Assembly (NCBI RefSeq): GCF_000975265.2 | Contig: NZ_CP083405.1 | Span: forward strand, 2,418,001 to 2,482,000 | Source: Mycobacterium lepromatosis | GTDB taxonomy: Bacteria > Actinomycetota > Actinomycetes > Mycobacteriales > Mycobacteriaceae | Direction: 5' to 3' | Length of the DNA: 64,000 nucleotides | Program-made: the position numbers and the translations under genes | Part shown: positions 32,550 to 41,724 of the stretch, in pieces | Numbering within the stretch: position 1 is the stretch's first letter | Layout of the letters: the number at the start of each line of letters is the position of its first letter | Notes under the pieces: generated by a model | Told to the model about the DNA's origin: nothing | Seen by the model: the letters and a program-made list of their open reading frames with translations, nothing else | Databases searched by the model: none

Positions 32550-33290
32550 TTGAGACCGCGCCGCAACATCTGCCCCGCCGACGTTGATGACTTGCCCGGT
32601 GATTCAACTGGCCACATCGCTGAGCAAAACATTACCAGGTTGGCGACGTCATCGACCTCACCCACCCGTGGCAGCGGCGTGCAGATTCGGTAATCCGCGT
32701 TCCGCCCCGGCGGATCCGTCACGGGCCACCACTAGATTAAATCCATGCCGGTCAAGCCTGGGGAATGTCATTGACCACTCACCCGCGATGAACCGAGCTG
32801 ATCTGCAGCCAAAATCAACACGTGATCAACGGGCGACTTGGTGACCCCGTAGGCGCCAAACCAACGATGGGTGTTGCTGGCAGCGATCGACCAGGTTCCG
32901 GCGAATAAACCAGCACCACCACACACAAGCGTGCTTAAGCATGTACCTGGCCCCGTTGACGTCTAGACCGACGGTACGTCGCCACGCCTGCGGAGTCAAT
33001 CCGGCTAGATCGGCCGAATAGTCTTTCGAGCCGGCCCGCACAATGCACCACACCGTGCAGCCGACCGTGCCACACCGTCCCGGCGGCCACCACACAGGCG
33101 GCTTCGTCCTCACCGGTTCTGTCGGCGGACTCACAGCGAACCGAGCCGCCGTGGGCTTCGAGTACTTGTGTGCTGTTGACAGCCGTCAACAGCCGGTCAG
33201 CGTTGCGCCCGACGATCGTGACGGCGTCCCCGGCCGAGCCGGTAAACATGTATGCTCGGTATTCGAAAAAAGCTGCACCCGAGTCTCCCT
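32550..33290 (-). pseudogene. short-chain dehydrogenase remnant
   Basis: The minus strand reads AVTIVGRNADRLLTAVN near 33190 and GRLHGVVHCAG near 33050 (the SDR NNAG-type motif). It also has TPLPRVGEVDDVANLVMF near 32660 and a C-terminal GQMLRRG near 32560. Together these follow SDR order from cofactor site to C-terminal loop. The catalytic YxxxK is not found; frames change at least four times. No specific substrate can be suggested. Confidence 0.65.
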
Positions 33291-33359
33291 TACACCCAAA
33301 CTAAAAGCAGGTTCTAACAATAGAACCATGTGGCTACCCGTCGCTGCTACGGCGTAGCG

Positions 33360-34260
33360 TGGCACGCCACTTGCGCCGGCTTCGCGGTGCGTCACTCTCC
33401 AAATCAGGCAACAAGCCCACCTAAGTACCGGTTCTCGTTGTGGGCTGCCCACTGGGCGTGCCCGAGCTCGTGCACGTGTAAAGCATACCGCAGCGCCTAG
33501 GTGAATCTCATCGCATCGAAGGCAGCGTGACCGAGTCCTTGATCAGAAGCGTCGCTATCGTGGGCCGTTCGGCGATACGAAGGGCGAACTCGAGCGGTCT
33601 TGGCCTCCAGCTCATCGAGCGGGCAACTCGGACACCATGCCTAGCCGATAGGCCTCGTCAGTATCTAACGCATCGCCTATCAACAAGAGCTCTTTGACCT
33701 TACGCGGACCAAATTCCCAAGGAGTGAGCGTAATATTCGACACACGTCATACTCATGCGCACCGCAACCACATCACTGACCTTTGGGTTGTCGGCAGCAA
33801 AAACCAGATCTCATGCCCAGATCAGTATCAAGCCTGCCGATATCGCATCGCCCTGCACCTGGACGATGGTAATTTTACGCAGATAAAGCCAGCGACAAGT
33901 GTTTTAGAATAAGTAGTGCCCCTCCCGCAGATAAGTCCTCTCTGCGATCGCATCGCGGGTGGCGTCGTGTGAACGGAAGGTCGCATTGTTGCATCGGTCC
34001 GGGCTTGCGTTCCAGTAACGCCACGTCTGAGCCCAAGTCATGACCAGCGGACAAGTTCCTGCCGCGCGCCGCCAAAATCACCACACGAACAGCGTCGTCA
34101 GCCTCGGTGCGGCAACACGCCTCATCAGGCTGAACCAACAAGGTGCGGTCCTGCGCGTTGTGAGCGCCGGGCCGGTTGAACCAGATCCGCGCGATGCGGC
34201 TCGCCGTCGAGAGTCTCATAAGCCACCAGCTCTTTTGTTGGCTTGGTCGGAGACTGTCAT
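33360..34260 (-). pseudogene. enoyl-CoA hydratase/isomerase remnant
   Basis: Start ATG 34260 (MTVSDQANK). Pieces read RIWFNRPGAHNAQDRTLLVQ near 34170 and DDAVRVVILAARGRNLSAGH near 34080 (oxyanion-hole loop with G-x-x-F-SAGHD-like sequence), then DLGSDVALLERKPGP. Further down are SDVVAVRMSM near 33790, FPRVK-type tail pieces, and HELGHAQWAAHNENRYLG near 33470-33420. This is the crotonase order. Frameshifts begin near 33990. It is the second crotonase in the window; menB is the intact one. Confidence 0.8.
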
Positions 34261-34399
34261 TCGGCCTACCTAGCTTGTCAGGCTTGCTGCGTACCCGATT
34301 AGGCCCTTTGCACATTAACAGCCAACACCCAGGCGTTCGCCGCCAGGTTGATTCGGTGTCAGCAGCTGCAAATCTGCACCATGCCAACGGTTCCTCCAG

Positions 34400-35351
34400 G
34401 ACCGAACAGCCCGACCGTGCGCCCTGACCTATTCACCTGTCGGTTCCGACGGCACACCACTACGGTTGATCCAGTGGCCGCTGCCAGAAGAGCCGAAACA
34501 GCCTTCAGTAAGGCCATTAGTGTGGGCCAGTTCTGCGTTCTGTTGCTTCGACCGGTCAAGTTGAGGAGAACTGTTCGGACGCCACACCCGAACCGTCGTT
34601 GTCAATATCGCTCCTGAGCAGTCGCTCGTACACACTCTCAGGGATGGTGTTATCGAGCGTGTCGGTCACCACCCGAATCACCATCCGTTCCATAGTCATA
34701 ACCGGCCGTGAACCGAGGTGACTGTCCGCCTCGCCTCATGATACGACGTACTCGTTGACCCCACTTTTGCGACCCAAGCTGATTATGGTCCGCGCATCTT
34801 GTGGTCTGCCACCCCTACGCCAACGCTGAAGGCCACTGCCTGCTGTTAGCCCAACCGCGGGTCAAACTCCGATTCACGCTGGCGAAACTCAGATTACTCC
34901 TGGGCCAGTTCAGCTTCCTACCGAGCTAGCTCAGCTTTTTGCTGCGCAAACTGCGCTTCGGGCTGGGCACACTACGCTTCCCGATGGCGAAACTGAGCTA
35001 ACTGCCGAGTAAGCAGGGCTCCCCGCTGAGTGAGTTGAGTTTCCAGATGGGACAGCTGCGCTTCGTTGTGCTGGTAAGAATTTTCTGCTAGCCGACTTAG
35101 TCTTTAGTCTTCATGATTACACACGGCGATTTCTCCCTCGGGCAGCACGACTTCTCGCCTGCGGAGCCCCCGTCCCGGTTGCGCAGCTCAGTGTTCCGAT
35201 TGCGGGGCTCCACGTCTTCCTCGATATGTCAAGTCCGCTCCTGCTCAACCAGGTCGATGAAGACATCGATTTCTTGCTCGCTGTAACCGCGCCTGCCAAT
35301 ACACGACCTTGAGAAGGCGAGGTTGTAGGCATTGACTGGAGTGAGGGTCAT
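34400..35351 (-). pseudogene. DivIVA/Wag31-like coiled-coil protein remnant
   Basis: Start ATG 35351. The frame reads MTLTPV then NAYNLAFSRSCIGRRGYSEQ and EIDVFIDLVEQERT before a stop. This is the DivIVA N-terminal polar-targeting domain ([23 protein letters not shown] in Wag31). After the stop, IEEDVEPRNRNTELRNRD continues the first coiled coil. Around 34840-35080 the minus strand repeats units such as AQFRHREAQCAQPEAQFAQQ, a heptad-like charged coiled coil rich in Gln, Ala and Glu. At least five stops or frame changes. From memory no DivIVA gene lies here in Mtb; the main Wag31 is elsewhere. Confidence 0.72.
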
Positions 35352-35891
35352 CGTTTCTCCATCCCGGAGCCTTGAGCGCCATTAGGCCAGTCTCCATGCG
35401 GCTTAGGATAGTATTTTCCCGTAGCACTGCTGTTTGTTCGCCACTGGCTAACAAACAGCAGCTCAAACGGACAACTGTACAGCCGGCTATGGGAAGTGCG
35501 CCAGACGATCCATTGTCCGCACTTGGACACCGCGTTTTCTATCTCAACACCGGTCAAAACACCTGCCGTCAGCGGTGCAGCAGTCGTCCACCCCGATCAA
35601 TGGCCACCCTGAATTGCACGCCCTCAACAGACGGCGTCACGGATGTCTCGAACGTTCACTAGTAGATCGATCTCGATCACGTCCTGACCGTGTCGACATC
35701 GACGGCCTGCCCAGAAGCTCGGCAGTCTGTGCCGTACACTCAGCCAGGCGTGACTTGCCTGGCTTGAGTCGGCATCGACACCAGCCGGTCTCCGGTTGTC
35801 CGCCTCCTCCCCTGGCCACTGACCTACCGTATAGACGCGAAAAATCATGCGAAAGCTGCGACGCAATACGAGTTGCCCTTACAGTGAAGTA
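35352..35891. other. decayed stretch before the 54-codon gene
   Basis: Plus frame 35372-35662 and minus frame 35624-35866 are open but show no motif. It must contain the promoter for the 54-codon gene and otsA. No clear -10/-35 pair is identified. Confidence 0.4.
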
Positions 35892-36056
35892 ATGCCTACA
35901 AAATCTGACCCTGGTGAAATCGACGACGTTGAGCCACTGGCCTACAGCACTGCAAGCCAGGCTAGGCGCGTCGTCGCCGCGTATGCCAACGACGCGGACG
36001 AGTGCCGGACTTTTCTATCGATGCTCGGCATTGGGCCAGCGAGACACGAGACGTAA
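35892..36056 (+). CDS. 54-residue conserved mycobacterial protein preceding otsA
   Basis: Reads MPTKSDPGEIDDVEPLAYST, then RRVVAAYANDADECRTFLSML and a short tail. Start ATG 35892 is chosen because the frame upstream has no family resemblance. Its TAA (36054-36056) is followed at once by the otsA ATG (36057), so the two are translated from one transcript. It matches the small gene Rv3489 before otsA in Mtb. Helical, acidic, without known domain; function unknown. Conservation in a decayed genome argues that it is a real gene. Confidence 0.8.
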   Translation: MPTKSDPGEIDDVEPLAYSTASQARRVVAAYANDADECRTFLSMLGIGPARHET

Positions 36057-37553
36057 ATGACTCCGGGGGGTAACCACGGCTCGAAGACTTCAAGTGAAAA
36101 ACACCTCGGGGATTCCGACTTCGTAGTGGTCGCCAATCGCCTGCCAGTCGATCAGGTGCAGCTTCCCCATGGCACTGCGATCTGGAAGCGCAGTCCAGGC
36201 GGGTTGGTCACGGCGCTAGAGCCGCTGCTACGTCAACGGCGCGGAGCCTGGGTCGGCTGGCCGGGCGTAATCGATGACAACGTGGACCTCAACTTGACCA
36301 TCCAACCAATCATCCAGGATGAGCTGACACTTTATCCGGTACAGCTAAGCACACATGATGTCGCCGAGTATTACGAAGGGTTCTCGAACGCCACATTGTG
36401 GCCGCTGTACCACGACGTCATCGTAAAGCCTATTTACCAACGCGAATGGTGGGAACGCTACGTCGATGTCAACCGGCGCTTCGCCGAAACAACGTCCCGC
36501 ACAGCCGCCTACGGTGGGACCGTATGGGTGCAAGACTACCAACTACAATTGGTACCGAAAATGCTGCGCACAATGCGGCCCGACCTTACCATCGGTTTCT
36601 TCTTGCACATCCCGTTCCCGCCGGTGGAGCTGTTCATGCAAATACCATGGCGCAACGAGATCGTTGAGGGTCTGCTTGGGGCCGACCTAGTGGGATTCCA
36701 TCTGACAAGCGGTGCGCAGAATTTCCTGTTCCTGTCTCGACATCTGCTTGGCGCCAACACGTCGCGCGGATTGATTGGTGTGCGATCACGATTCGGTGAG
36801 GCACAATTGAAGTCCCACACAGTCCAAGTGGGCGCGTTTCCCATCTCGATCGACTCCAGAGAAATCGACCAAGCCACCCGCGACCGCAACGTCCGGCGCC
36901 GCGCCCGCGAAATCCGGTCCGAGTTAGGTAACCCCCGCAAGATCCTGCTCGGCGTTGACCGACTCGACTACACCAAGGGCATCGATGTTCGGTTGAGGGC
37001 CTTCGCTGAACTGCTCGCCGAGGGTCGGGCGAAGCGCGACGACACCGTTCTAGTCCAGCTGGCGACACCGAGCCGCGAACGGGTAGAGAGCTATCAGATT
37101 TTGCGCAACGACATCGAACGCCAAGTTGGCCGCATCAACGGCGAATACGGCGAAGTCGGTCATCCTGTGGTGCACTACCTGCACCGTCCGGTTCCCCGCG
37201 ACGAGCTCATCGCGTTCTATGTGGCAAGTGATGTCATGTTGGTCACCCCGCTGCGGGACGGGATGAACCTGGTGGCCAAAGAATACGTCGCGTGCCGCAA
37301 CGACCTTGGCGGTGCGCTAGTTCTCAGCGAATTCACCGGAGCCGCAGCGGAACTCCGGCAGGCCTATCTGGTCAATCCACACGACCTAGAAGGGGTCAAG
37401 GACACGATCGAGGCGGCGCTCAACCAGCTGGACGAAGAAGCACGGCGCCGGATGCGGTCGCTGCGACGCCAAGTGCTTTCCCATGACGTCGATCGCTGGG
37501 CGCGATCATTTCTCGACGCGCTCGCCGAGGCGTCTGCGCGTGACACGACGTAA
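36057..37553 (+). CDS. otsA: alpha,alpha-trehalose-phosphate synthase
   Basis: GT20 glycosyltransferase: transfers glucose from a nucleotide donor (ADP- or UDP-glucose) to glucose-6-phosphate, giving trehalose-6-phosphate. 498 residues. [11 protein letters not shown] (46-56) binds phosphate, HIPFPP is at 184-189, DRLDYTKG at 301-308, and [13 protein letters not shown] at 399-411 binds the donor nucleotide. All motifs are intact and length is normal for mycobacterial OtsA. Start ATG 36057 abuts the stop of the 54-codon gene. Trehalose is needed for mycolate carriers such as trehalose monomycolate. Counterpart of Rv3490. Confidence 0.97.
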   Translation: MTPGGNHGSKTSSEKHLGDSDFVVVANRLPVDQVQLPHGTAIWKRSPGGLVTALEPLLRQRRGAWVGWPGVIDDNVDLNLTIQPIIQDELTLYPVQLSTHDVAEYYEGFSNATLWPLYHDVIVKPIYQREWWERYVDVNRRFAETTSRTAAYGGTVWVQDYQLQLVPKMLRTMRPDLTIGFFLHIPFPPVELFMQIPWRNEIVEGLLGADLVGFHLTSGAQNFLFLSRHLLGANTSRGLIGVRSRFGEAQLKSHTVQVGAFPISIDSREIDQATRDRNVRRRAREIRSELGNPRKILLGVDRLDYTKGIDVRLRAFAELLAEGRAKRDDTVLVQLATPSRERVESYQILRNDIERQVGRINGEYGEVGHPVVHYLHRPVPRDELIAFYVASDVMLVTPLRDGMNLVAKEYVACRNDLGGALVLSEFTGAAAELRQAYLVNPHDLEGVKDTIEAALNQLDEEARRRMRSLRRQVLSHDVDRWARSFLDALAEASARDTT

Positions 37554-37639
37554 GTTGCACCTCATATGTCACGTCCCAACCGTGGTGTTGTCACCAAAAC
37601 GTTAACGCTGTAGATACTCAATTGCAGCGCGAATAGGGG
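37554..37639. other. short gap after otsA
   Basis: No strong terminator hairpin is seen. Confidence 0.3.
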
Positions 37640-38060
37640 CTCACCGTGTACACATCCGTCGCGGGTTGGCCGCTGGCGCTGCCATCCTCGCGACCGCTGC
37701 ACTCGGGATTGCATTGCAATCAGCCGATCCCGATCATGCCCGTTGGCCCACAACCTACAACTTCAACCGAGCCGGCGTCTCCGCGGTTACCTGGACCATA
37801 ACCACATTGTGTGAACAGCCATCCGAAATCCGAAACCAAGCCGATCATTCCAACCCTGTCACTCAGACGTTCCAATGTGCTCTGAATGTGGTGAGTCAGA
37901 CACCTGAGCAAGATCACCCGTGCCGACCGACTGAAGAACTTCAACGCCAGGACTCGGTTGGCTAGCGTGTTTTGGATTTTCCAGTCGAGGCAGCCCGACG
38001 GCATATCGTCGTCCGACCGACGGCACCGCACCGTCCACCGAAACGCATTAGTTCGATGAC
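37640..38060 (+). pseudogene. secreted protein remnant (Rv3491-like)
   Basis: The plus strand reads a signal-peptide-like N-terminus RRGLAAGAAILATAALGIAL followed by QSADPDHARWPTTYNFNRAG. It then has TFQCALNVV near 37870 and, in another frame, RADRLKNFNARTRLASVFWI near 37920-37980. It is directly downstream of otsA like Rv3491 in Mtb. No clear start codon is left and the frame shifts near 37890. Role of the family unknown. Confidence 0.5.
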
Positions 38061-39953
38061 GTCACTGTCGACTAGTACGCACACAACTTTAATTATATGT
38101 ATAATATGGCGCCGTCTGCGCCCTACAGCCAGAGATTAAAACAAGCAATTGTTCTCGCTGAAGCTAGGTGGAAACACCCCAATACAACCGAACATTATCA
38201 GTTTTATATTGCAACAACATTACCATGTGTTATTTGAGCCGAGTTAGGCACAGTCAAGCGATGTGTTGTCGGCACGAATGCGATAGCGCTTTCCCAATTC
38301 AGCCAGTCTAGGTGGGCTGCTTGCAAAGGTCGCCGAGTAGTTGGTGTTGGTCACCGGCCGCGACATCGAAGCTGGCGATGCTGGGGGTGCGTCTGGTGTG
38401 GCGGGTGGCCGGGGATCAGTTGCGCTTTTCTGGTGATGTGTTAGCCCGCCACGCGCACAAGTCACCAGATCACGCCGTGGATGGCTTTTATCTTCCTTCC
38501 GCGGTCGATCCCCACAAAAAGTCAAGTACTGCCCTAGGCTAGAGCACCGCCGTACGCGTCATCACCGGCTGCGAGGTCATCGACGAACTGTGAAACCAAC
38601 ACGGCACCAACACAGCCGGGGGCACACCGGCTGGCCGAGGGCCGGTGAACAAACAGACACCCCACAGCCATAGCATGCACCCGAAAGCGCCCCCAACACC
38701 CAGCGCCAACAAGATCTAGGCTAGCCCACCAAACTCCCGACCGTATCGGCCAGCGATGGCACACCAGAACACTACTTCACCTGCCACCTATGAAACCGAC
38801 CAACAATTCCTGCCACAAACACCAACACCCCCGGCCACCACACAACAACGTGAGATCGCAGATCCCGGGAACCGCTGAACTCGCTGACGGATAGTGGCCA
38901 GATTGAACACCAGGCTGATTCCCGCTACACTATCCCCGATTGCTCACACCGCGCACGCTAGATTGGCTTACACCTGGATACTGGAACGGCGGGTTCTTAT
39001 CAATCCCCTGCTAAAAACGCTCTTGCATAAGGCTGTAGCTGTAAAACCAGTAGAATACCGCCACGGCAAAAGCGACTGCTACCGCCACTGGCGGCCAGCG
39101 CCGCCAAGCCGAGTGCCCGCAGAGCCGCCCTGAAGTTAGCTTGCACGTGGGGAGGGCCAACCCAGTAATGCCAATGCCGGAAGCCTCATCAACATCAGGT
39201 TGTCATTGAGGGAACCTCCCCCAGCCGAGCATAAGACCCGCACCGACTGCAGCTAGCACGAGGAAATTCCGCTGTACAGTGGACAGCCAATGCCGACAGC
39301 GCGGCATCCTATGTTGCGACCTCGGCAAAGTACCCGTCCGCGGAGACTGCGACCCAGATCGTCGTGGGCTCTACCACGACGAGCGAAGCTGCCCATCCGC
39401 GCCGTATGCGGGTAGGCTAGCGCGCGAACGGCGATTATCACGGCCGCCGCGCTTGCTCTGGCCATCGCGGGCCCAATCACTATAAGCGCACATTGGGGGG
39501 CAGCTTTTGTCTGCGATGTCTCCACACCCGGCGAATGTCCGGACACATGTGTGGTCCAGAACGTTGGGTCGGAAGTCGAGGATGCGACTGGCGAACGTGC
39601 GCAGCGTTGCTAGGAGGTCGGTGACGCCGGGCACTTCCCACAGATACTCATCCCTGGTGGTCAAACTGTCGGCGAAGCCTTGCTACCAGCTGTCGATCAT
39701 GACCCAGCTAAAAGACCCACCGGCAGGCGGTAACCCAGGTGCCCGGCGTCAGCACTCGCCACAAAAATGGACGTCCCAATAGCCAGAGATCGGTACGACG
39801 CCGTCGTGCATGGCAAACTGCTCCAGCCGGGTGTCTCGCCACGAATGGATACCGTAATTCAAACGCGGCAATATGAACGCGGCCGCCGGAACCAACCGCG
39901 GCTGCAACAGACAATGCCTCCCGGCGACCTATCTTTAGAATCTAATAAGTCTA
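38061..39953 (-). pseudogene. probable polytopic membrane protein remnant (Rv0541c position)
   Basis: Almost 1.9 kb without an intact gene. The minus strand holds hydrophobic pieces: VAFELRYPF-like IAAFELRYPFVARHPAGAV near 39850, ALIVIGPAMARASAAAVIIA near 39450, ANFRAALRALGLAALAASGG near 39100-39140, and ILLALGVGGAFGCMLWLWGV near 38680-38720. These fit fragments of a multi-spanning protein downstream of menE, where Mtb has the membrane protein Rv0541c. The junction with the Rv3491-like segment must lie at the low end. Assignment rests on position and hydrophobicity only. Confidence 0.4.
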
Positions 39954-41060
39954 TTAAACGGACTTGGCGAACCAACGCACTAACGCCGTGCGATCGACCT
40001 TTTCGATGCCACGTCGTGGTAGTGCATCGACGATATGTAGCTCGCGCGGTGCGGCTGTGGCGTCCAGTCTGCGGGTGATATGTGCCCGCAGCATGTCCAA
40101 CGTTGGCGGTGCGTAACCGTCAGTCAGTACCACCGCGGCTACTACCCGTTGACCTAGCCGGTCATCGGCAAGCCCGAACACCGCACAGTCGCTGACTGCG
40201 GGGTGGGTGCACAGCGCAGCTTCGACGGGTCCTGGCAGTACAGTCAGCCCACCCGTGCTGATCGCGTCGTCGGCACGACCCAGCACAGTTAGCACGCCCG
40301 CGCCATCGACAGTGCCGAGGTCATCGGTTTGGAACCAACCCGGTTCGGCGAACGGGTCGGGCACGATTGGATTGCGATAGCCCTTGGCCAACGTCGCACC
40401 ACCGATCGCTACGTGGCCATCGACCAGTACGCGTGTGCACACACCATCCAGTGGGACGCCATCGTAAACACAACCTCCCGCAGTCTCGCTCATCCCGTAG
40501 GTGCTGACCACCACGATGCCGGCAGATGTTGCGGCGTCCAGGATCGGCTGGGGAGCTGGTCCGCCACCAACAAGGACGGCATCCAATTCGGCAAGCACGG
40601 CCGTGGCCGTCGAGTCGGTGAGCGCCTTGGCTAGCTGGGTAGCGACCAGTGACGTGTACCGTCGACCGGGACTCAATCGACCCACCGCGTTTGGCAGTTC
40701 GGCTAGTTCAAACCCGGCAGAGATGTCCAACTCGATGGGTACCGAACCGGCCAGCACGCTACGCACCAGCACCTGAAGTCCAGCGATGTGATACGGCGGC
40801 AAAGCCAGCAGCCAGCTGCCCGGACCACCAAGACGGTCGTGGGTGGCCGACGCGCTGGCAGTCAAGGCGGCGGCGGTAAGCAAGGCGCCCTTGGGCACAC
40901 CTGTTGTTCCCGACGTGGTGGCCACCAAGGCCACATCGTCGTCGATCTCTTCGCCCACGCGCAAAGCACGCAGTGCGGCGGTGGATTCATGCTGGGCCGG
41001 CACCACGATCATTGCGGGATCACGGCCATCCAGGATTCGTTCCAGCGTGGGCAGCAGCAA
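39954..41060 (-). CDS. menE: o-succinylbenzoate-CoA ligase
   Basis: ANL-family ligase that activates o-succinylbenzoate with ATP and CoA, the step before ring closure by MenB. 368 residues. TSGTTGVPKG (49-58) is the P-loop, STYGMSETAGG (186-196) the adenine-binding motif, FQTDDLG (243-249) the ribose aspartate, GRADDAIS (261-268) the hinge, and GIEKVDR (351-357) carries the catalytic Lys354. The compact length is usual for actinobacterial MenE. The only canonical start is a TTG at 41060: upstream the frame stays open for about 75 bases without ATG, GTG or TTG. Downstream of pitA, Rv0544c-like and Rv0543c-like genes on the same strand. Confidence 0.95.
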   Translation of the reverse strand: MLLPTLERILDGRDPAMIVVPAQHESTAALRALRVGEEIDDDVALVATTSGTTGVPKGALLTAAALTASASATHDRLGGPGSWLLALPPYHIAGLQVLVRSVLAGSVPIELDISAGFELAELPNAVGRLSPGRRYTSLVATQLAKALTDSTATAVLAELDAVLVGGGPAPQPILDAATSAGIVVVSTYGMSETAGGCVYDGVPLDGVCTRVLVDGHVAIGGATLAKGYRNPIVPDPFAEPGWFQTDDLGTVDGAGVLTVLGRADDAISTGGLTVLPGPVEAALCTHPAVSDCAVFGLADDRLGQRVVAAVVLTDGYAPPTLDMLRAHITRRLDATAAPRELHIVDALPRRGIEKVDRTALVRWFAKSV

Positions 41061-41104
41061 TGGAGCTGCAGAGCCCGACGTGACGCTAAGCGAGCGCAGG
41101 ACGG

Positions 41105-41407
41105 CTATGTGGGCTCTCCGTTGTTCCGTGCGTCATAGAGCGGCCAGCCCTTGGCGGCCAACCGTGTCCGTACCCGTTCGATGTCCTGGGGCAACGGCAG
41201 TTCGTCGGTGAGGTGGCTGATCATCACACCGATATCGATCTTGTCAAACTCACCGCGCCGTATTAGCTCTCCGGCGACGAATTTCACCTCGTCGTTGGTC
41301 AATCGGCGGGCTAGTAGCGCAAGCACTGCGAAGGTATCGGTCGCTGGGATGCCTTCCGGATATCCCGCGCGCAGCCACGAGACGATTGAAGTAAGGAATC
41401 GGTTCAC
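41105..41407 (-). CDS. DUF3349-family small protein
   Basis: 100 residues, helical, soluble, no signal peptide. Matches the mycobacterial DUF3349 family (Rv0543c) by the N-terminal VNRFLTSIVSWLRAGYPEGI and the conserved VFVIISHLTDELP-like block IGVMISHLTDELPLPQDIER. Start is GTG 41407. It sits 44 bases before menE and 29 bases after the Rv0544c-like gene, suggesting one operon pitA to menE. Function unknown; its survival beside menE and pitA is informative. Confidence 0.88.
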   Translation of the reverse strand: MNRFLTSIVSWLRAGYPEGIPATDTFAVLALLARRLTNDEVKFVAGELIRRGEFDKIDIGVMISHLTDELPLPQDIERVRTRLAAKGWPLYDARNNGEPT

Positions 41408-41436
41408 TTTGCTGCAATTCTGCGCAGTTGGTCCAA

Positions 41437-41724
41437 TTAGGGCTTAATTCCCAGGAACAGGTAATGGGCGTGATGCGTGATGAAGTCCCTGGCGATGTAT
41501 AGCACCCCGAGGATGACCACCATAAGAACCAGCGCGTGGATCACCCAAGCGAGTGTAACGAGGATCGGCTTACGGAGTGGGGTGGCGTCGTTGGTGCTGA
41601 CGTCTCCAGCGTCGTTGGCTTGCAGACGGATCCCGAGCGCGAACAGCCCCGGCAGTGCCGCACCGGACAGCAGGCTGAAGAGAAGGATCTTGAAGGTGGC
41701 CTCGTAGTTGAACCAAGCGCTCAT
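41437..41724 (-). CDS. small membrane protein downstream of pitA
   Basis: 95 residues with two predicted membrane segments: FKILLFSLLSGAALPGLFAL (about 11-30) and ILVTLAWVIHALVLMVVILG (about 54-73). ATG 41724 overlaps the pitA stop as ATGA, a translational coupling arrangement. Counterpart of Mtb Rv0544c. The tight coupling suggests it works with the phosphate transporter, for example as an accessory subunit; that is inference. Confidence 0.88.
   Translation of the reverse strand: MSAWFNYEATFKILLFSLLSGAALPGLFALGIRLQANDAGDVSTNDATPLRKPILVTLAWVIHALVLMVVILGVLYIARDFITHHAHYLFLGIKP

Noticed and set aside
34840..35080. Apparent imperfect DNA repeats of about 20-40 bases
   Set aside because: They are explained by heptad-type repeats of the coiled coil in the DivIVA-like remnant rather than by a non-coding satellite.
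38095..38110. TATAAT-like -10 sequence in an AT-rich patch
   Set aside because: No matching -35 element and no intact gene downstream; chance occurrence in AT-rich decayed DNA.
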